DNA of 64,000 nt from Pinibacter aurantiacus (lineage in GTDB: Bacteria > Bacteroidota > Bacteroidia > Chitinophagales > Chitinophagaceae), in contig NZ_JAHSPG010000004.1 of assembly GCF_019130065.1 (NCBI RefSeq), positions 1 through 64,000 of the forward strand, given 5' to 3'. Below are positions 36,222 to 45,645 of the stretch, piece by piece. A program made the translations under genes and the position numbers. The stretch's first letter is position 1. Every line of letters begins with the position of its first letter. Below the pieces are notes generated by a model, which was given only the letters and a program-made list of their open reading frames with translations, was not told the origin of the DNA and made no database searches.

Positions 36222-38045
36222 CTATTGTGGTTTATCCCATCCCGGATTTTGTACCAGGCTCTTGTTACGGATAAGTTCATCCAATGGAAGCGGAGACAGG
36301 TAGTCCCTTCCTGCATTGAAATTGTACTTACCATTAGGCATAGCCTGGTATGGATCAACATAACCTTGTGCATCCAGCTTTACGCTTGGTTTAGTAGTGT
36401 ACGGAGCATAGTCCGCCATAACAAGCTTATAGCCTTTTGGACGGCTGCCGCTAAATAGTGCATGTGCGCGCCATCTTTTCCAGTCACCCGTTCTAAAACC
36501 TTCACCAGCCAATTCAACCCTGCGCTCTTGTCTTACGATCGCCAAATTGTCTGATATAGTATAACCATAGCTAGGCCAGCTTGCGTTTACTACTGGTTTC
36601 ACACTCGTTAGTGTAGGCATGCCTGCACGTTTGCGGATCAAGTCTATGTTATCAGAAAGATCAGGGAAAGTACCATTCAACTCAACATAAGCTTCCACAT
36701 AGTTGAGCATTAGCTCTGGTATCCTGAAAGCAATACCTGCAATCTCAGGATCAGTAGTGTTACTCATTATTGAGTTAGGGTTATGACCTTTCTTTGGTGA
36801 AAATCCGGTGATTGTATTGCTGCTGGCAGTAGCAAGATGCATCTGCGGTACTCTGAATATGGAGTCTTTATAAGGCGCCGTATTGTTATTGAGTAAATCA
36901 CCCGGTATAAACATACTTTGTCTCATACGCGGATCCAGCATGTTAGCCATTTGAGTTAAAGAAGCCGCGCCCTTTGTAGTTACTACATTTACTGTATCTG
37001 TTATATCTATGTAAGTTCCGTCGTTTTTCAGGTAACTCTTTACCATATCCAAACTAAATGCGTTGCCACTATAACCATATAACCATACCATATAACCTAC
37101 CTGGTTGGTTACACCCAAAGCCTGCGAATAGTTCTTCGCTAAGGTAACCTCAGGAATAGCTTTATAGTCAAATTGGCCAAACAGGTTGTAATAGTCCTTT
37201 TGTGGATTATTGGTAGAATATAATTTATTTGTAAAACCGCCAGGGATCTCAGCTTTAAATTGATTGAATGCGTCGATAGCTTTTTGGAACATCTTATTTG
37301 CATCTACGCTCGAAGCAGAAGGTGTTCCGGCGTGGTATTTAGCCCAGGTTGCTTCATACAATGCTACACGGGATTTATAAATCAGTGCCGATTCTTTATT
37401 GAGCCTGTTTGCATTATTGTTTACTGCTTTTGTGTTCAGATACATGATCGATTGATCAAGAAGTGCCATAATGGAATCTACGACCATACTTCTCGGATCT
37501 CTGGCTTTATACAATTGTGCAGAATCGTTAGGTGAGATAACATGTGAATACCAAGGTACATCTCCATACGCTGCCACCAGGCCCTCATACCTCAATGCTT
37601 TCAGGAAACAAGCCTCGCCATAGGTTTGTTTGATCTGTGCAAACGGCGCCGTGCAACGTTGATAGTTATCGAAAAACGTATTGATTTGTCGTATAGCAGT
37701 AAAGCCTGTAGCCCATGCACCGCCGGTACCGCTGGCAGGGGTGGTCGAGTTTTCACCATTCATAAAGGCGTTGTACCCTGATGAAAGAACCATATTGTCC
37801 GATACGTTGTCTGCTACAAGGTAGCCACCCAATCCACTAGTCAGGTCTCCGGGTAACCAGCTGTATAAATTTATTATATAGGCATCCAGCTCCTGTGGCG
37901 TTTGCCAAAATACCGCTGTCGACACCTGGTCTTGAGGAGCCCTATCCAGAAATTTCTGACAGGAAGCAAGCGAACAGATTAAGTAGGCAGAAGTCCCCCA
38001 GGTGAGGGATCTTCTGATATATTTTTTAATTGATTTATTAGTCAT
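36222..38045 (-). CDS. SusD/RagB family glycan-binding lipoprotein
   Basis: This 607-residue protein has a signal and lipobox (LICSLASC, about residues 22-29). It is the long SusD form, with more loops than the locus at 10.8 kb. The family mark after the lipobox is QKFLDRAPQDQVSTAVFW. The TPR-like helices include AYGDVPWYSHVI, and the C-terminal RQERRVELAGEGFRTGDWKRWR and ISPLPLDELI-type ending with NPGWDKPQ are present. It lies 20 bases after SusC in the same operon. It binds the glycan on the cell surface; the downstream GH92 and other enzymes suggest a mannose-containing, complex substrate. Confidence 0.95.
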   Translation of the reverse strand: MTNKSIKKYIRRSLTWGTSAYLICSLASCQKFLDRAPQDQVSTAVFWQTPQELDAYIINLYSWLPGDLTSGLGGYLVADNVSDNMVLSSGYNAFMNGENSTTPASGTGGAWATGFTAIRQINTFFDNYQRCTAPFAQIKQTYGEACFLKALRYEGLVAAYGDVPWYSHVISPNDSAQLYKARDPRSMVVDSIMALLDQSIMYLNTKAVNNNANRLNKESALIYKSRVALYEATWAKYHAGTPSASSVDANKMFQKAIDAFNQFKAEIPGGFTNKLYSTNNPQKDYYNLFGQFDYKAIPEVTLAKNYSQALGVTNQVGYMVWLYGYSGNAFSLDMVKSYLKNDGTYIDITDTVNVVTTKGAASLTQMANMLDPRMRQSMFIPGDLLNNNTAPYKDSIFRVPQMHLATASSNTITGFSPKKGHNPNSIMSNTTDPEIAGIAFRIPELMLNYVEAYVELNGTFPDLSDNIDLIRKRAGMPTLTSVKPVVNASWPSYGYTISDNLAIVRQERRVELAGEGFRTGDWKRWRAHALFSGSRPKGYKLVMADYAPYTTKPSVKLDAQGYVDPYQAMPNGKYNFNAGRDYLSPLPLDELIRNKSLVQNPGWDKPQ

Positions 38046-38065
38046 GACTTATTTTATTTTTTCTA

Positions 38066-41000
38066 TTAAAACCCAAGATTTACACCAAATGAGTACGTTG
38101 CCTGTTCTGGGTACATCAGACCATTACTCACGGCCTCAGGATCTATGTATTTAGGCATTTTCGACAACACAGCGATGTTTTCTGCAGAGAAGTAGATGCG
38201 ACAGTTCTGAACTTTCACGTGGTTCAACCACTGACTCGGCAAAGTATAGGTTGCCATAATATTTTTCAATCGCATGTAAGCGCCATTCAACATGTACCTG
38301 GTACTCGTTTGGAAGTTTTTAGCACCTTCATTACCTGTGTTATGATAAGGTCTTGGGAAATAGGAATCTACATTTTGACCCAACGCTGCAAGAAGTCTTG
38401 GGTCGCTATTGGCATCTCTATAATAGTCCATTTGCTTACCTTGATATATGCCCGTTCCAATAGTACTACCGGTGTACGCATATCCCCAGAAGACATAGTT
38501 TCCTGACATAAATACGTCGCGTTTGCCAACACCTTCAAGGAATACTGAAACATCTACACGTCCTGCTTTAGGGATGTTATAACCTGTTCCAAAATTGAAA
38601 GCAAAGCGATAGCGGGGCGTACTGTTTCCTATCTTGCTAAGGTCACCGTGGCTTTCAAGAGTTGAGTTACCCGGAGAGATTATCTTGTCTCCATCGAGGT
38701 CTTCATACTTCACGTCACCAGCGTACCATTTTGCAAATATCTTGCTCTGACTAATGGTTGTTTGTTGTGCAGTTATTTTACTAGGATCAGGAAAATCATT
38801 TTGGTTCAACAAACGATTAGAAGTGTATCCCCAGATCTCACCAAATTGTTTGCCTACATACCAGTCGCTAAGGGCATGAACGCCTGTAGTGTTATTGTAT
38901 TCGGTTACTTTCGACGTGGCATCCGACAGATTAAATCCTACAGTATAATCCCATCTCTTGTTGATCTTATCTGTCCATTTCAATTGCGATTCCCAACCTT
39001 TGGTTACAAATGCAGCATTGTTTGCAGCCGGAGCAAGTGCACCTAAAACAAATGGTACTGGAGTTGACGGCCCCTGGTTATCCCATGAATTTCTATTGAA
39101 ATAATCAAACTCTGCAGTTAAGCGGTTGTGAAAGAAGCCTAATTCCAGGCCAAAGTTAGCCGTGGTAAATTTTTCCCAGGTCAGATCCATATTCACTATG
39201 CCTGGAGGATTAACATAAGGCAGACGCTTGCCGTCGAATATCCATGCTGACTGCGTGCCTGTTGTCATGGTAGAAACGTGCACATAACCTCCATTACCCT
39301 GGTTACCTACGGTACCATAAGATACACGAAGCTTAGCACGGTTAACTATTGGCGATATGGATTCCCAGAACTTTTCGTTACTCATGTTCCAACCTGCAGA
39401 TGCCGAAGGGAAGAAACCCCAACGGTTATCAGCTGAATAACGGCCGGAACCATCGTAACGTCCATTAAGTTCGAGCAGGTATCTATTGTCATAATTGTAA
39501 TTAAACCTTCCAAAGAAACCGGCTGTTGCCCACGTACTCAGTGCATCACCAAGTGCAGGTGTTCCATAGCCGGTCACGAATGCAGGCAAATCGGGCATGT
39601 AAAGGCCCTGAACATAGCCATTCATGGACTTATTGTTAGTTTCTTCAGCCTGGGCACCTGCCTGAATCCTCAGGTTATGTTTACCAAGGTTATGCTCATA
39701 GGCACTATAACCCTGAACGGTCCAGTATGTGGACAGTGCAGAAGTTTTGGCTATTGAAGTCTCCATTAACGGAATCGATAAAGGTGTTCCGTCAGGCTGT
39801 ATTTCATAAGCTTGCTTCTTTAGGGTTTGGTAGTCACTGAATGACATGCGCCATGTACCGTCTGCATGTACTGTCCATCCCTTGGCAAGATCAAGATCAA
39901 TTGCTAATATATTATCCAGGAGATGCGCTTTATTGTCCACGTTACCGCCATCTACCGAGGAAGCAATTTTTGTCATATTGCTATAAGATCCGTTCGGATT
40001 AACTATCGGAGAGACTGGCCAGCCACCATAAGCGAATTGATAGATTCGGTCCCTGCCCAGGCCGGCTTCTCCTACTGGAGCTTTTGCCTCGGAGAGTGAA
40101 TAGCGGGTGCGATAGGTTATCCTCGCCCAATCATTTACCTGGGAAACCAACCCCGCATTGATATTAAAGCGTTTAAAATTGTCAATACTTGAAATAAAAT
40201 TCAAAATACCCGGCTGATTCACATAAGCAGCAGAAAGGTAATAAGTAGTCTTATCGCTTCCTCCTTTTATAGAGATGTCGTGTTGCTGGCGCCTGGAAGT
40301 TTTCATCCATATACCCACCGGATCATTGTTGTTATATACCTGGTAAGCGTTGCCCCAAAGGGTACCATTAGTATACGTGGGATTCAGTTCTTCAAGGGTA
40401 TGTTTTCCCGGATTACTTACAACATCCTGCAGGAGATCCAACGCTGCCGTTGTAAAGGGTGCAGCATTACCGTTATTTATCATCGCCTGATTTTTGCTAA
40501 GCGCAAAAGTGTAGGAGTCTACAGAATGAGGCATTCTTACAGCTTTCACATTTGAAAAGTTGCCGCTATAAGTAAATGAAGGCTTTTCGTTTCTCTTAGC
40601 CATTTTTGTTGTAACAACCAGTACACCGAAAGGGGCACGGGCACCGTATACGGCAGATGCTGCGGCATCTTTCAAAACCGATATACTTTCGATATCATTT
40701 GGATTCAGTGAGTTGAATTCTCCCATGCCCTCAGTAGGGATACCATCGATCACCACTAATGGAGAAGTGGCACCACCTAAAAGAGCTTGACCCCTGATCT
40801 GCATAGTGGGGCTTGAGCCCGGCGTGTTACCACCAGATGGTGTGCTGAATACGATACCGGGAGCCGTTCCTTGCAACAGAGCACTCGCACTGGTTACAGG
40901 GCGGTTTTCCAATTGTTTGGCGCTGATCGTTTCCACAGCACCTGTCATGTTGATTTTCTTTTGTTTACCGTAGCCCACTACGACTACATCGTCCAGACTT

Positions 41001-41308
41001 TTGTCGGCAACAGCCAATTGTGTAGTAAAGCTGGACTGGGACGCACTGACTTTAATTTCTTTACTTGCGTAACCTGTGAAAGACAAAATCAGCACTGCGT
41101 TTTTATCAACGGAGAGAGAGTAGTTACCCATGTCGTCCGTTGTACTGCCGGTTTTGGTTCCTTTGACCCAAACGCTTACACCTTTTAAAGGCGCTCCGTT
41201 TTGATCTTTTACCGTACCGGTGATGGTTCGGGTCTGGGCTATGGCAGCAGCACCCAGAAGGAGGGTTAGTGAAAATGCGAGTAGGCATTTTTTGGTAATT
41301 AGCTTCAT
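38066..41308 (-). CDS. SusC/RagA TonB-dependent transporter, no STN domain
   Basis: This 1080-residue outer-membrane transporter has a signal peptide (MKLITKKCLLAFSLTLLLGAAA), a carboxypeptidase-regulatory domain (about 28-100; RTITGTVKDQNGAPLKGVSV), plug (about 110-220; VVVGYGKQKKINMTGAVETI) and barrel to residue 1080 (ending YSFGVNLGF). It lacks the STN domain found in the other two SusC proteins here, so it should not signal through a FecR, in line with the absence of a sigma gene beside it. Regulation is therefore by another type of regulator, not found in the window. TTTGCGAAA repeats lie about 70-100 bases upstream. Confidence 0.95.
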   Translation of the reverse strand: MKLITKKCLLAFSLTLLLGAAAIAQTRTITGTVKDQNGAPLKGVSVWVKGTKTGSTTDDMGNYSLSVDKNAVLILSFTGYASKEIKVSASQSSFTTQLAVADKSLDDVVVVGYGKQKKINMTGAVETISAKQLENRPVTSASALLQGTAPGIVFSTPSGGNTPGSSPTMQIRGQALLGGATSPLVVIDGIPTEGMGEFNSLNPNDIESISVLKDAAASAVYGARAPFGVLVVTTKMAKRNEKPSFTYSGNFSNVKAVRMPHSVDSYTFALSKNQAMINNGNAAPFTTAALDLLQDVVSNPGKHTLEELNPTYTNGTLWGNAYQVYNNNDPVGIWMKTSRRQQHDISIKGGSDKTTYYLSAAYVNQPGILNFISSIDNFKRFNINAGLVSQVNDWARITYRTRYSLSEAKAPVGEAGLGRDRIYQFAYGGWPVSPIVNPNGSYSNMTKIASSVDGGNVDNKAHLLDNILAIDLDLAKGWTVHADGTWRMSFSDYQTLKKQAYEIQPDGTPLSIPLMETSIAKTSALSTYWTVQGYSAYEHNLGKHNLRIQAGAQAEETNNKSMNGYVQGLYMPDLPAFVTGYGTPALGDALSTWATAGFFGRFNYNYDNRYLLELNGRYDGSGRYSADNRWGFFPSASAGWNMSNEKFWESISPIVNRAKLRVSYGTVGNQGNGGYVHVSTMTTGTQSAWIFDGKRLPYVNPPGIVNMDLTWEKFTTANFGLELGFFHNRLTAEFDYFNRNSWDNQGPSTPVPFVLGALAPAANNAAFVTKGWESQLKWTDKINKRWDYTVGFNLSDATSKVTEYNNTTGVHALSDWYVGKQFGEIWGYTSNRLLNQNDFPDPSKITAQQTTISQSKIFAKWYAGDVKYEDLDGDKIISPGNSTLESHGDLSKIGNSTPRYRFAFNFGTGYNIPKAGRVDVSVFLEGVGKRDVFMSGNYVFWGYAYTGSTIGTGIYQGKQMDYYRDANSDPRLLAALGQNVDSYFPRPYHNTGNEGAKNFQTSTRYMLNGAYMRLKNIMATYTLPSQWLNHVKVQNCRIYFSAENIAVLSKMPKYIDPEAVSNGLMYPEQATYSFGVNLGF

Positions 41309-41899
41309 CGTTAGTTTTGTTTTTAATCGAAGAATGGAAGCAAAATAACTGATAATGATGTGGAGGCTTAAGCGGTTTGCGAAAAAAAACTGTCATTTTG
41401 CGAAAGACCTTAAAAAATTTTACGCTGCCGGGTAAATAGCTATTGGGTGTGATAAGAAGGACCATTTCGCTTCAGGAAAACAGATAATGCCCATTGCGAC
41501 TTTGCGGCGGAATATGCGAAATGCGAACTATGAAAAACATAGTACAAATTTGTTAATTTGAAGGACCAATATCCGGATTCACATTATTAATAACATAAAA
41601 GTAATACTGCCGTGAAGACTTATTTTGCCATGCGCCAATATACTTCAGGAGGAGGCAAAGCGACTTGAAAATAAAGTGGCACAAAATAAAATAAGGATTA
41701 CAAGATCCGGGGCAGACGCTTGTATTCACAAATAAGCTTTCGCAAACCAATTCTCCCTAACGAATTGGATTATTTGTTTGTCCTCAGCCTTGCTGGGCTT
41801 GTAGCCAAATAATTGCCTTACATGTAAATCTATTTATTTGACAGCCACGTTTTAATAAATTCGTGGATAACGAATTTTCTCTTAAAACAACATATTTCA
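41309..41899. other. 591-base intergenic region between SusC and peptidase genes
   Basis: It separates divergent genes. It contains TTTGCGAAA at 41376-41384 and 41397-41405 (21-base spacing), the reverse form TTTCGCAAA at 41738-41746, and a hairpin CCAATTC-8-GAATTGG (41747-41753, 41762-41768). No ORF in it has protein-like features. Confidence 0.5.
41376..41405. promoter_or_regulatory. TTTGCGAAA direct repeats spaced by two helical turns
   Basis: Two exact TTTGCGAAA copies start 21 bases apart, 68 bases upstream of the SusC start. The motif is almost palindromic. Direct repeats on one face of DNA fit a dimeric activator. A reverse copy lies near the divergent gene. Confidence 0.35.
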
Positions 41900-44035
41900 A
41901 TGAGACGAGTTACAGTAATAACCGCAATGGCATTATGGGCGATGTCAAATACAGGTTGCTCAAATGCACCGGCATCAACATCTGAGCAAAGCCTGAAAGA
42001 CAACCCTTTTATGGCAGAAAGTCAATTACCTTATGGTATTCCTGCCCTCGATAAAATAAAAGATGCCGACTACAGGCCGGCGCTTCTCAAAGGCATCGAA
42101 ATTCATAGTGATGAAATAAAGAAAATTACCGAAAGCACCGAAGCGCCAACATTTGACAATACCCTGGTGGCAATGGAATCGAGTGGCATCCTGATGAGAC
42201 GGGTTTTGAACACTTTTAACATGGTAACCGGTGCAAATACCAATGAGTTTCTCAGCAAATTGAAAGAAGAAGTGGACCCGATGATGGCGGTACACAACGA
42301 TGAGATTTTCCTTAATCAAAAACTGTTTAAAAAGGTTGAAACGATTTATAACGATCGTGAACATTTGCAACTGGATGCAGAATCCAAAAGGCTTGTAGAA
42401 TATTACTACCAAAAGTTCCTGATGGCTGGTGCCATGCTTTCTGATGTTGACAAAGCAACGCTCAAACAACTGAATGAAAAGGAAGCTTCACTGACCGCAA
42501 AATATAATAACCTGTTACTTGGAGCCTCAAAGCAGGGTGCTTTGCTGATCAGCGACAGTACACAACTTGCAGGAGTTGCAGAAAATGACAAGGCTGCTTT
42601 TGCGCATAATGCGAGCGCCGCAGGCAGCAACGGCAAATGGCTCATCCCATTACAAAACACCACACAGCAGCCAATGCTGCAATCATTATCAAATCGTAGT
42701 ACTCGTGAGGCCTTGTTCAATGCCTCATGGACAAGGGCGGAAAAGGGCGATTCAAATGACACAAGAAATATCATTGCCCAAATCGTCGCGCTGAGAGTTA
42801 AAAAAGCTAAGCTACTGGGCTTCGAAGATTTTGCGGCATGGAAGCTGCAAGATCAAATGGCACAGAAACCAACGGCCGTTATGGACTTCTTAAGCAAGCT
42901 GCAACCTTATGCCATGAAGAAAGCAAATGCAGAAGCTGCAGATATCCAGGCGTTGATTGACAAACAAAATGGAGGGTTTAAACTGGAGCCTTACGATTGG
43001 GATTATTATGCAGAAAAAGTACGCAAAGCAAAATACGACCTGGACGAAAGCGAGATCAAGCCTTACTTTGAGATGAACAAGGTTTTGGAAGATGGCGTTT
43101 TTTATGCTGCCAATTTGTTGTACGGTATTACTTTCAAACCACGACACGACATTCCTGTTTACCAGGAAGATGTAAAGGTTTACGAAGTATTTGACAAAGA
43201 CGGTCAGCCGATGGCGATGTATTTCTGCGACCCTTACAAACGCGACAACAAAGAAGGTGGCGCATGGATGAGCAACCTGGTGGATCAATCGCATTTGCTT
43301 AACAAGAAACCGGTTATTTACAATGTTTGCAATTTCACCAAACCTGCAAATGGGCAGCCGGCACTTATCAGCTTCGATGATGTAACCACTATTTTCCATG
43401 AGTTCGGCCACTCGCTACACGGCCTGTTTGCCAATCAAAAATATCCAAGTTTATCTGGCGCCAATACAGCCCGCGACTTTGTTGAGTTTCCTTCTCAATT
43501 CAATGAACACTGGGCTCTTGACCCGGCTGTATTATCTCACTATGCAGTACATTACAAAACAGGAAAACCTATTCCGGCAAGCCTCGTGGAAAAAATACGA
43601 AAAGCTGCAACCTTCAATAAAGGCTACAGTCTTAGCGAACTGGTTAGCGCATCTATCCTGGATATGCAATGGCATATGCTAAAAGATACCTCCCTTGTGA
43701 AAGATGTGGATGCTTTCGAAAAAAATGCACTACTGGCTGTGGGCATGCAGATGACACCGGTGCCTCCCCGTTATCGCAGCTCGTATTTCAAGCACATCTG
43801 GACCGGTTATGAAGCGGGTTATTATGCTTATCAATGGACCAAAATGCTGGAGGAAGATGCCTATGCATGGTTCAGGGAAAATGGCGGCATCAACCGTGCA
43901 AATGGTCAGCGCTTCAGAGACATGATTTTGTCGAAAGGAAATACGGAAGACTACATGACCATGTTTAAAAATTTCCGTGGTCGGACGCCGGATATTACGC
44001 CGATGTTACAAGATCTCGGAATGATTGAACACTAG
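41900..44035 (+). CDS. dcp: M3 family peptidyl-dipeptidase (Dcp-like) lipoprotein
   Basis: This 711-residue zinc peptidase removes C-terminal dipeptides from short peptides. The lipoprotein signal is MRRVTVITAMALWAMSNTGC (lipobox NTGC). The zinc site HEFGH is at residues 500-504 (TTIFHEFGHSLHGLF), and the third ligand is expected near EFPSQFNEHWALD (about 523-535). The helical N-terminal half and KARKAKYDLDES-type linker match the M3 fold. The position of the C-terminal YEAGYYAYQWTKMLEEDA block is normal. It is probably periplasmic and used for peptide nutrition. A strong terminator follows at 44065. Upstream is the 591-base gap shared with SusC. Confidence 0.93.
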   Translation: MRRVTVITAMALWAMSNTGCSNAPASTSEQSLKDNPFMAESQLPYGIPALDKIKDADYRPALLKGIEIHSDEIKKITESTEAPTFDNTLVAMESSGILMRRVLNTFNMVTGANTNEFLSKLKEEVDPMMAVHNDEIFLNQKLFKKVETIYNDREHLQLDAESKRLVEYYYQKFLMAGAMLSDVDKATLKQLNEKEASLTAKYNNLLLGASKQGALLISDSTQLAGVAENDKAAFAHNASAAGSNGKWLIPLQNTTQQPMLQSLSNRSTREALFNASWTRAEKGDSNDTRNIIAQIVALRVKKAKLLGFEDFAAWKLQDQMAQKPTAVMDFLSKLQPYAMKKANAEAADIQALIDKQNGGFKLEPYDWDYYAEKVRKAKYDLDESEIKPYFEMNKVLEDGVFYAANLLYGITFKPRHDIPVYQEDVKVYEVFDKDGQPMAMYFCDPYKRDNKEGGAWMSNLVDQSHLLNKKPVIYNVCNFTKPANGQPALISFDDVTTIFHEFGHSLHGLFANQKYPSLSGANTARDFVEFPSQFNEHWALDPAVLSHYAVHYKTGKPIPASLVEKIRKAATFNKGYSLSELVSASILDMQWHMLKDTSLVKDVDAFEKNALLAVGMQMTPVPPRYRSSYFKHIWTGYEAGYYAYQWTKMLEEDAYAWFRENGGINRANGQRFRDMILSKGNTEDYMTMFKNFRGRTPDITPMLQDLGMIEH

Positions 44036-44064
44036 ATTTTTTTCTTCACAAATAAATTCTTTGG

Positions 44065-44091
44065 AGGAGGTGCTTGCGCACCTCCTTTTTT
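44065..44091 (+). terminator. Terminator of the M3 peptidase gene
   Basis: AGGAGGTGC pairs with GCACCTCCT around a four-base loop, followed by a run of T, 30 bases after the stop codon. Confidence 0.9.
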
Positions 44092-44132
44092 CTTTTAGAA
44101 CGAAGTAGTTAAAGCTTGTACTAACTGACAAT

Positions 44133-44163
44133 AAAAAAAGGGATCACATTTCTGTAATCCCTT
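44133..44163 (-). terminator. Minus-strand terminator after tRNA-like remnant
   Basis: Arms 44138-44148 and 44153-44163 pair with one mismatch and a four-base loop; seven A before it make a U tract on the minus strand. It would end a minus-strand transcript passing through 44168-44181. Confidence 0.75.
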
Positions 44164-44167
44164 TCTG

Positions 44168-44181
44168 AGGTCCCGAGCGGA
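44168..44181 (-). other. Candidate tRNA 3'-end remnant / attachment site
   Basis: On the minus strand TCCGCTCGGGACCT has the layout of a tRNA 3' end: T-stem strand CCGCT, seven-base acceptor strand CGGGACC and a discriminator T. It lies five bases from a minus-strand terminator. No 5' tRNA part is next to it, so it is a fragment, as left by an integrated element. The tRNA identity is not fixed. Confidence 0.35.
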
Positions 44182-44716
44182 CGCATTTTAACTTATCTAA
44201 TCAGTTAAATTACAACCACTTAATATTTTTAGTCGATTTTTAGTCGATCTCACTTTATAAAAAGAGCTAATTCTTACCTTACTTTTTCTAAACAGATTTG
44301 AACTTTACAAAGATAGAAAAATTTACCAGGCATTCAATTTTCTCACACAAACACCATGCGATAAAATATAGCCCCAATTCAAATTTAAAAACTTAAGTCA
44401 ACGAATATTTACCCCGATCAATTGATGAATTGTACAACGCATTTCAACTTAATGTTGCCATCAATAATTTTCTTCCAAATGTTAAAAAGAAAATAATGCA
44501 ACCAATCTTCAGATAGTTGCTTTTGTAGTCTGCGAACTGATCTTGAAAGAAATTCTCTAACAACTTTTCGGGTCGCAATAATAAAGTATTCTCTTTCAGC
44601 AAAGCAGTGCTCGACAAGATTATCGGCAATCAAAGTCTGTAAAAAATTAAGACCTCAGTTTGCACGATCTTACAGTCTACAAGGACCCTGTCAAAAGCGA
44701 GGTTAATTGAAACGGA

Positions 44717-45241
44717 TCACTCAAACACTTCAACTTGCTCCAATTTCTCGTACCCGTTAAACAAAAGCGTAAATAGAGAAACAATAGTTGTATAATCATC
44801 CGTATAAGGATAAACCGCATCTAAACGTTGTGAAAAAAGTGGATAGTGATCCAAATATTTGTGCGTAGAAAAGTTCTTAGATGCAATTTCAATTATTCGA
44901 CTATTTATTTCTTCATAAGAGTTCGCATTCGTTGAAGTTTTATTATAAATTACTCTGAATGGAAGAACATCAAGTTCATTAAAATGCACTAACTCTTCAA
45001 AATAACACGTAAAGTATTCAACGAGGAACGACATTGTTAACACTAGCCTTTTTTCATAGACTTTTCCCTGTAACTCTGTTCGAGATAGTACTAGATAACA
45101 TTTACATGATGGAAAATGCTGATGGCATTCATCAACAATTTCATATTCACTGCTATTTTTTAGCTCCTCTACCAAATTTTTCCAAGAACTGTTAGGACCC
45201 ACAATTATCTGACTAATTTTATCGTCCATTATTTTTTGCAT
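44717..45241 (-). CDS. Hypothetical protein
   Basis: This 174-residue protein is AT-rich in codon use compared with genes to the left. The second Met (position 45229, MDDKISQI) is an equally possible start. It has no signal peptide or membrane helix. It is mixed alpha/beta in feel, with many Tyr, Glu and Phe, for instance LVEYFTCYFEELVHFNELDV and a Cys/His cluster DECHQHFPSCKCY (about residues 37-49), which might bind metal. No family is recognised. It lies alone beside the tRNA-like remnant, in a position typical for cargo of small integrated elements. Confidence 0.6.
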   Translation of the reverse strand: MQKIMDDKISQIIVGPNSSWKNLVEELKNSSEYEIVDECHQHFPSCKCYLVLSRTELQGKVYEKRLVLTMSFLVEYFTCYFEELVHFNELDVLPFRVIYNKTSTNANSYEEINSRIIEIASKNFSTHKYLDHYPLFSQRLDAVYPYTDDYTTIVSLFTLLFNGYEKLEQVEVFE

Positions 45242-45645
45242 AAGTAAATGTCCGGGATAACTATTAGCAAACCTTAATGCCCCAACAGGATAATAGTTAT
45301 AGCAGGCTTTTAATAGTTACCAAATTTGCTGTTCATGTTTCATTATGTAAATATTACAAATTTAATTATCAAGGGCACACAACCACTTCTTTTGTATTTA
45401 CACCGCTACCGCAGGACGTACCAAGCCAATTGTGCTGCCTGACTGTGCGGTATTGAGTTTTGTAACAAAAATAGTTTTAAATCTATTTTGGGCGTTTGCA
45501 GCAAATGGAGGATTAATGATATATCACAGACTTTCAGGCGTTTTTGAATAACCTTTACTAAATAAATTGATTATACAACAATTATTGCTCCTTGATAAAT
45601 TACATTTATATTATTTCTTAAATTCGTTTCAAAATAAATTGAGTA
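45242..45645. other. 404-base AT-rich gap, nothing recognised
   Basis: Very AT-rich sequence between divergent genes. It must carry the promoters of both the hypothetical gene and the sigma gene. No ORF, repeat or RNA is convincing. Confidence 0.5.

Larger units (their letters stand above)
44036..44716. other. 681-base AT-rich gap with terminators and a tRNA 3' remnant
   Basis: It holds the peptidase terminator (44065-44091), a minus-strand terminator-like hairpin (44133-44163), the tRNA-3'-like AGGTCCCGAGCGGA (44168-44181) and two repeats of TTTTTAGTCGAT (about 44225-44250). Two small overlapping minus-strand frames at 44418-44633 have no support. The composition is clearly more AT-rich than the peptidase gene. 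Confidence 0.55.

Noticed and set aside
41747-41768. CCAATTC/GAATTGG hairpin as a terminator
   Set aside because: No U tract follows on either strand.
44418-44633. Two overlapping small minus-strand frames near the tRNA remnant
   Set aside because: Compete with each other and have no motif; considered as integrase remnants but no catalytic residues are visible.
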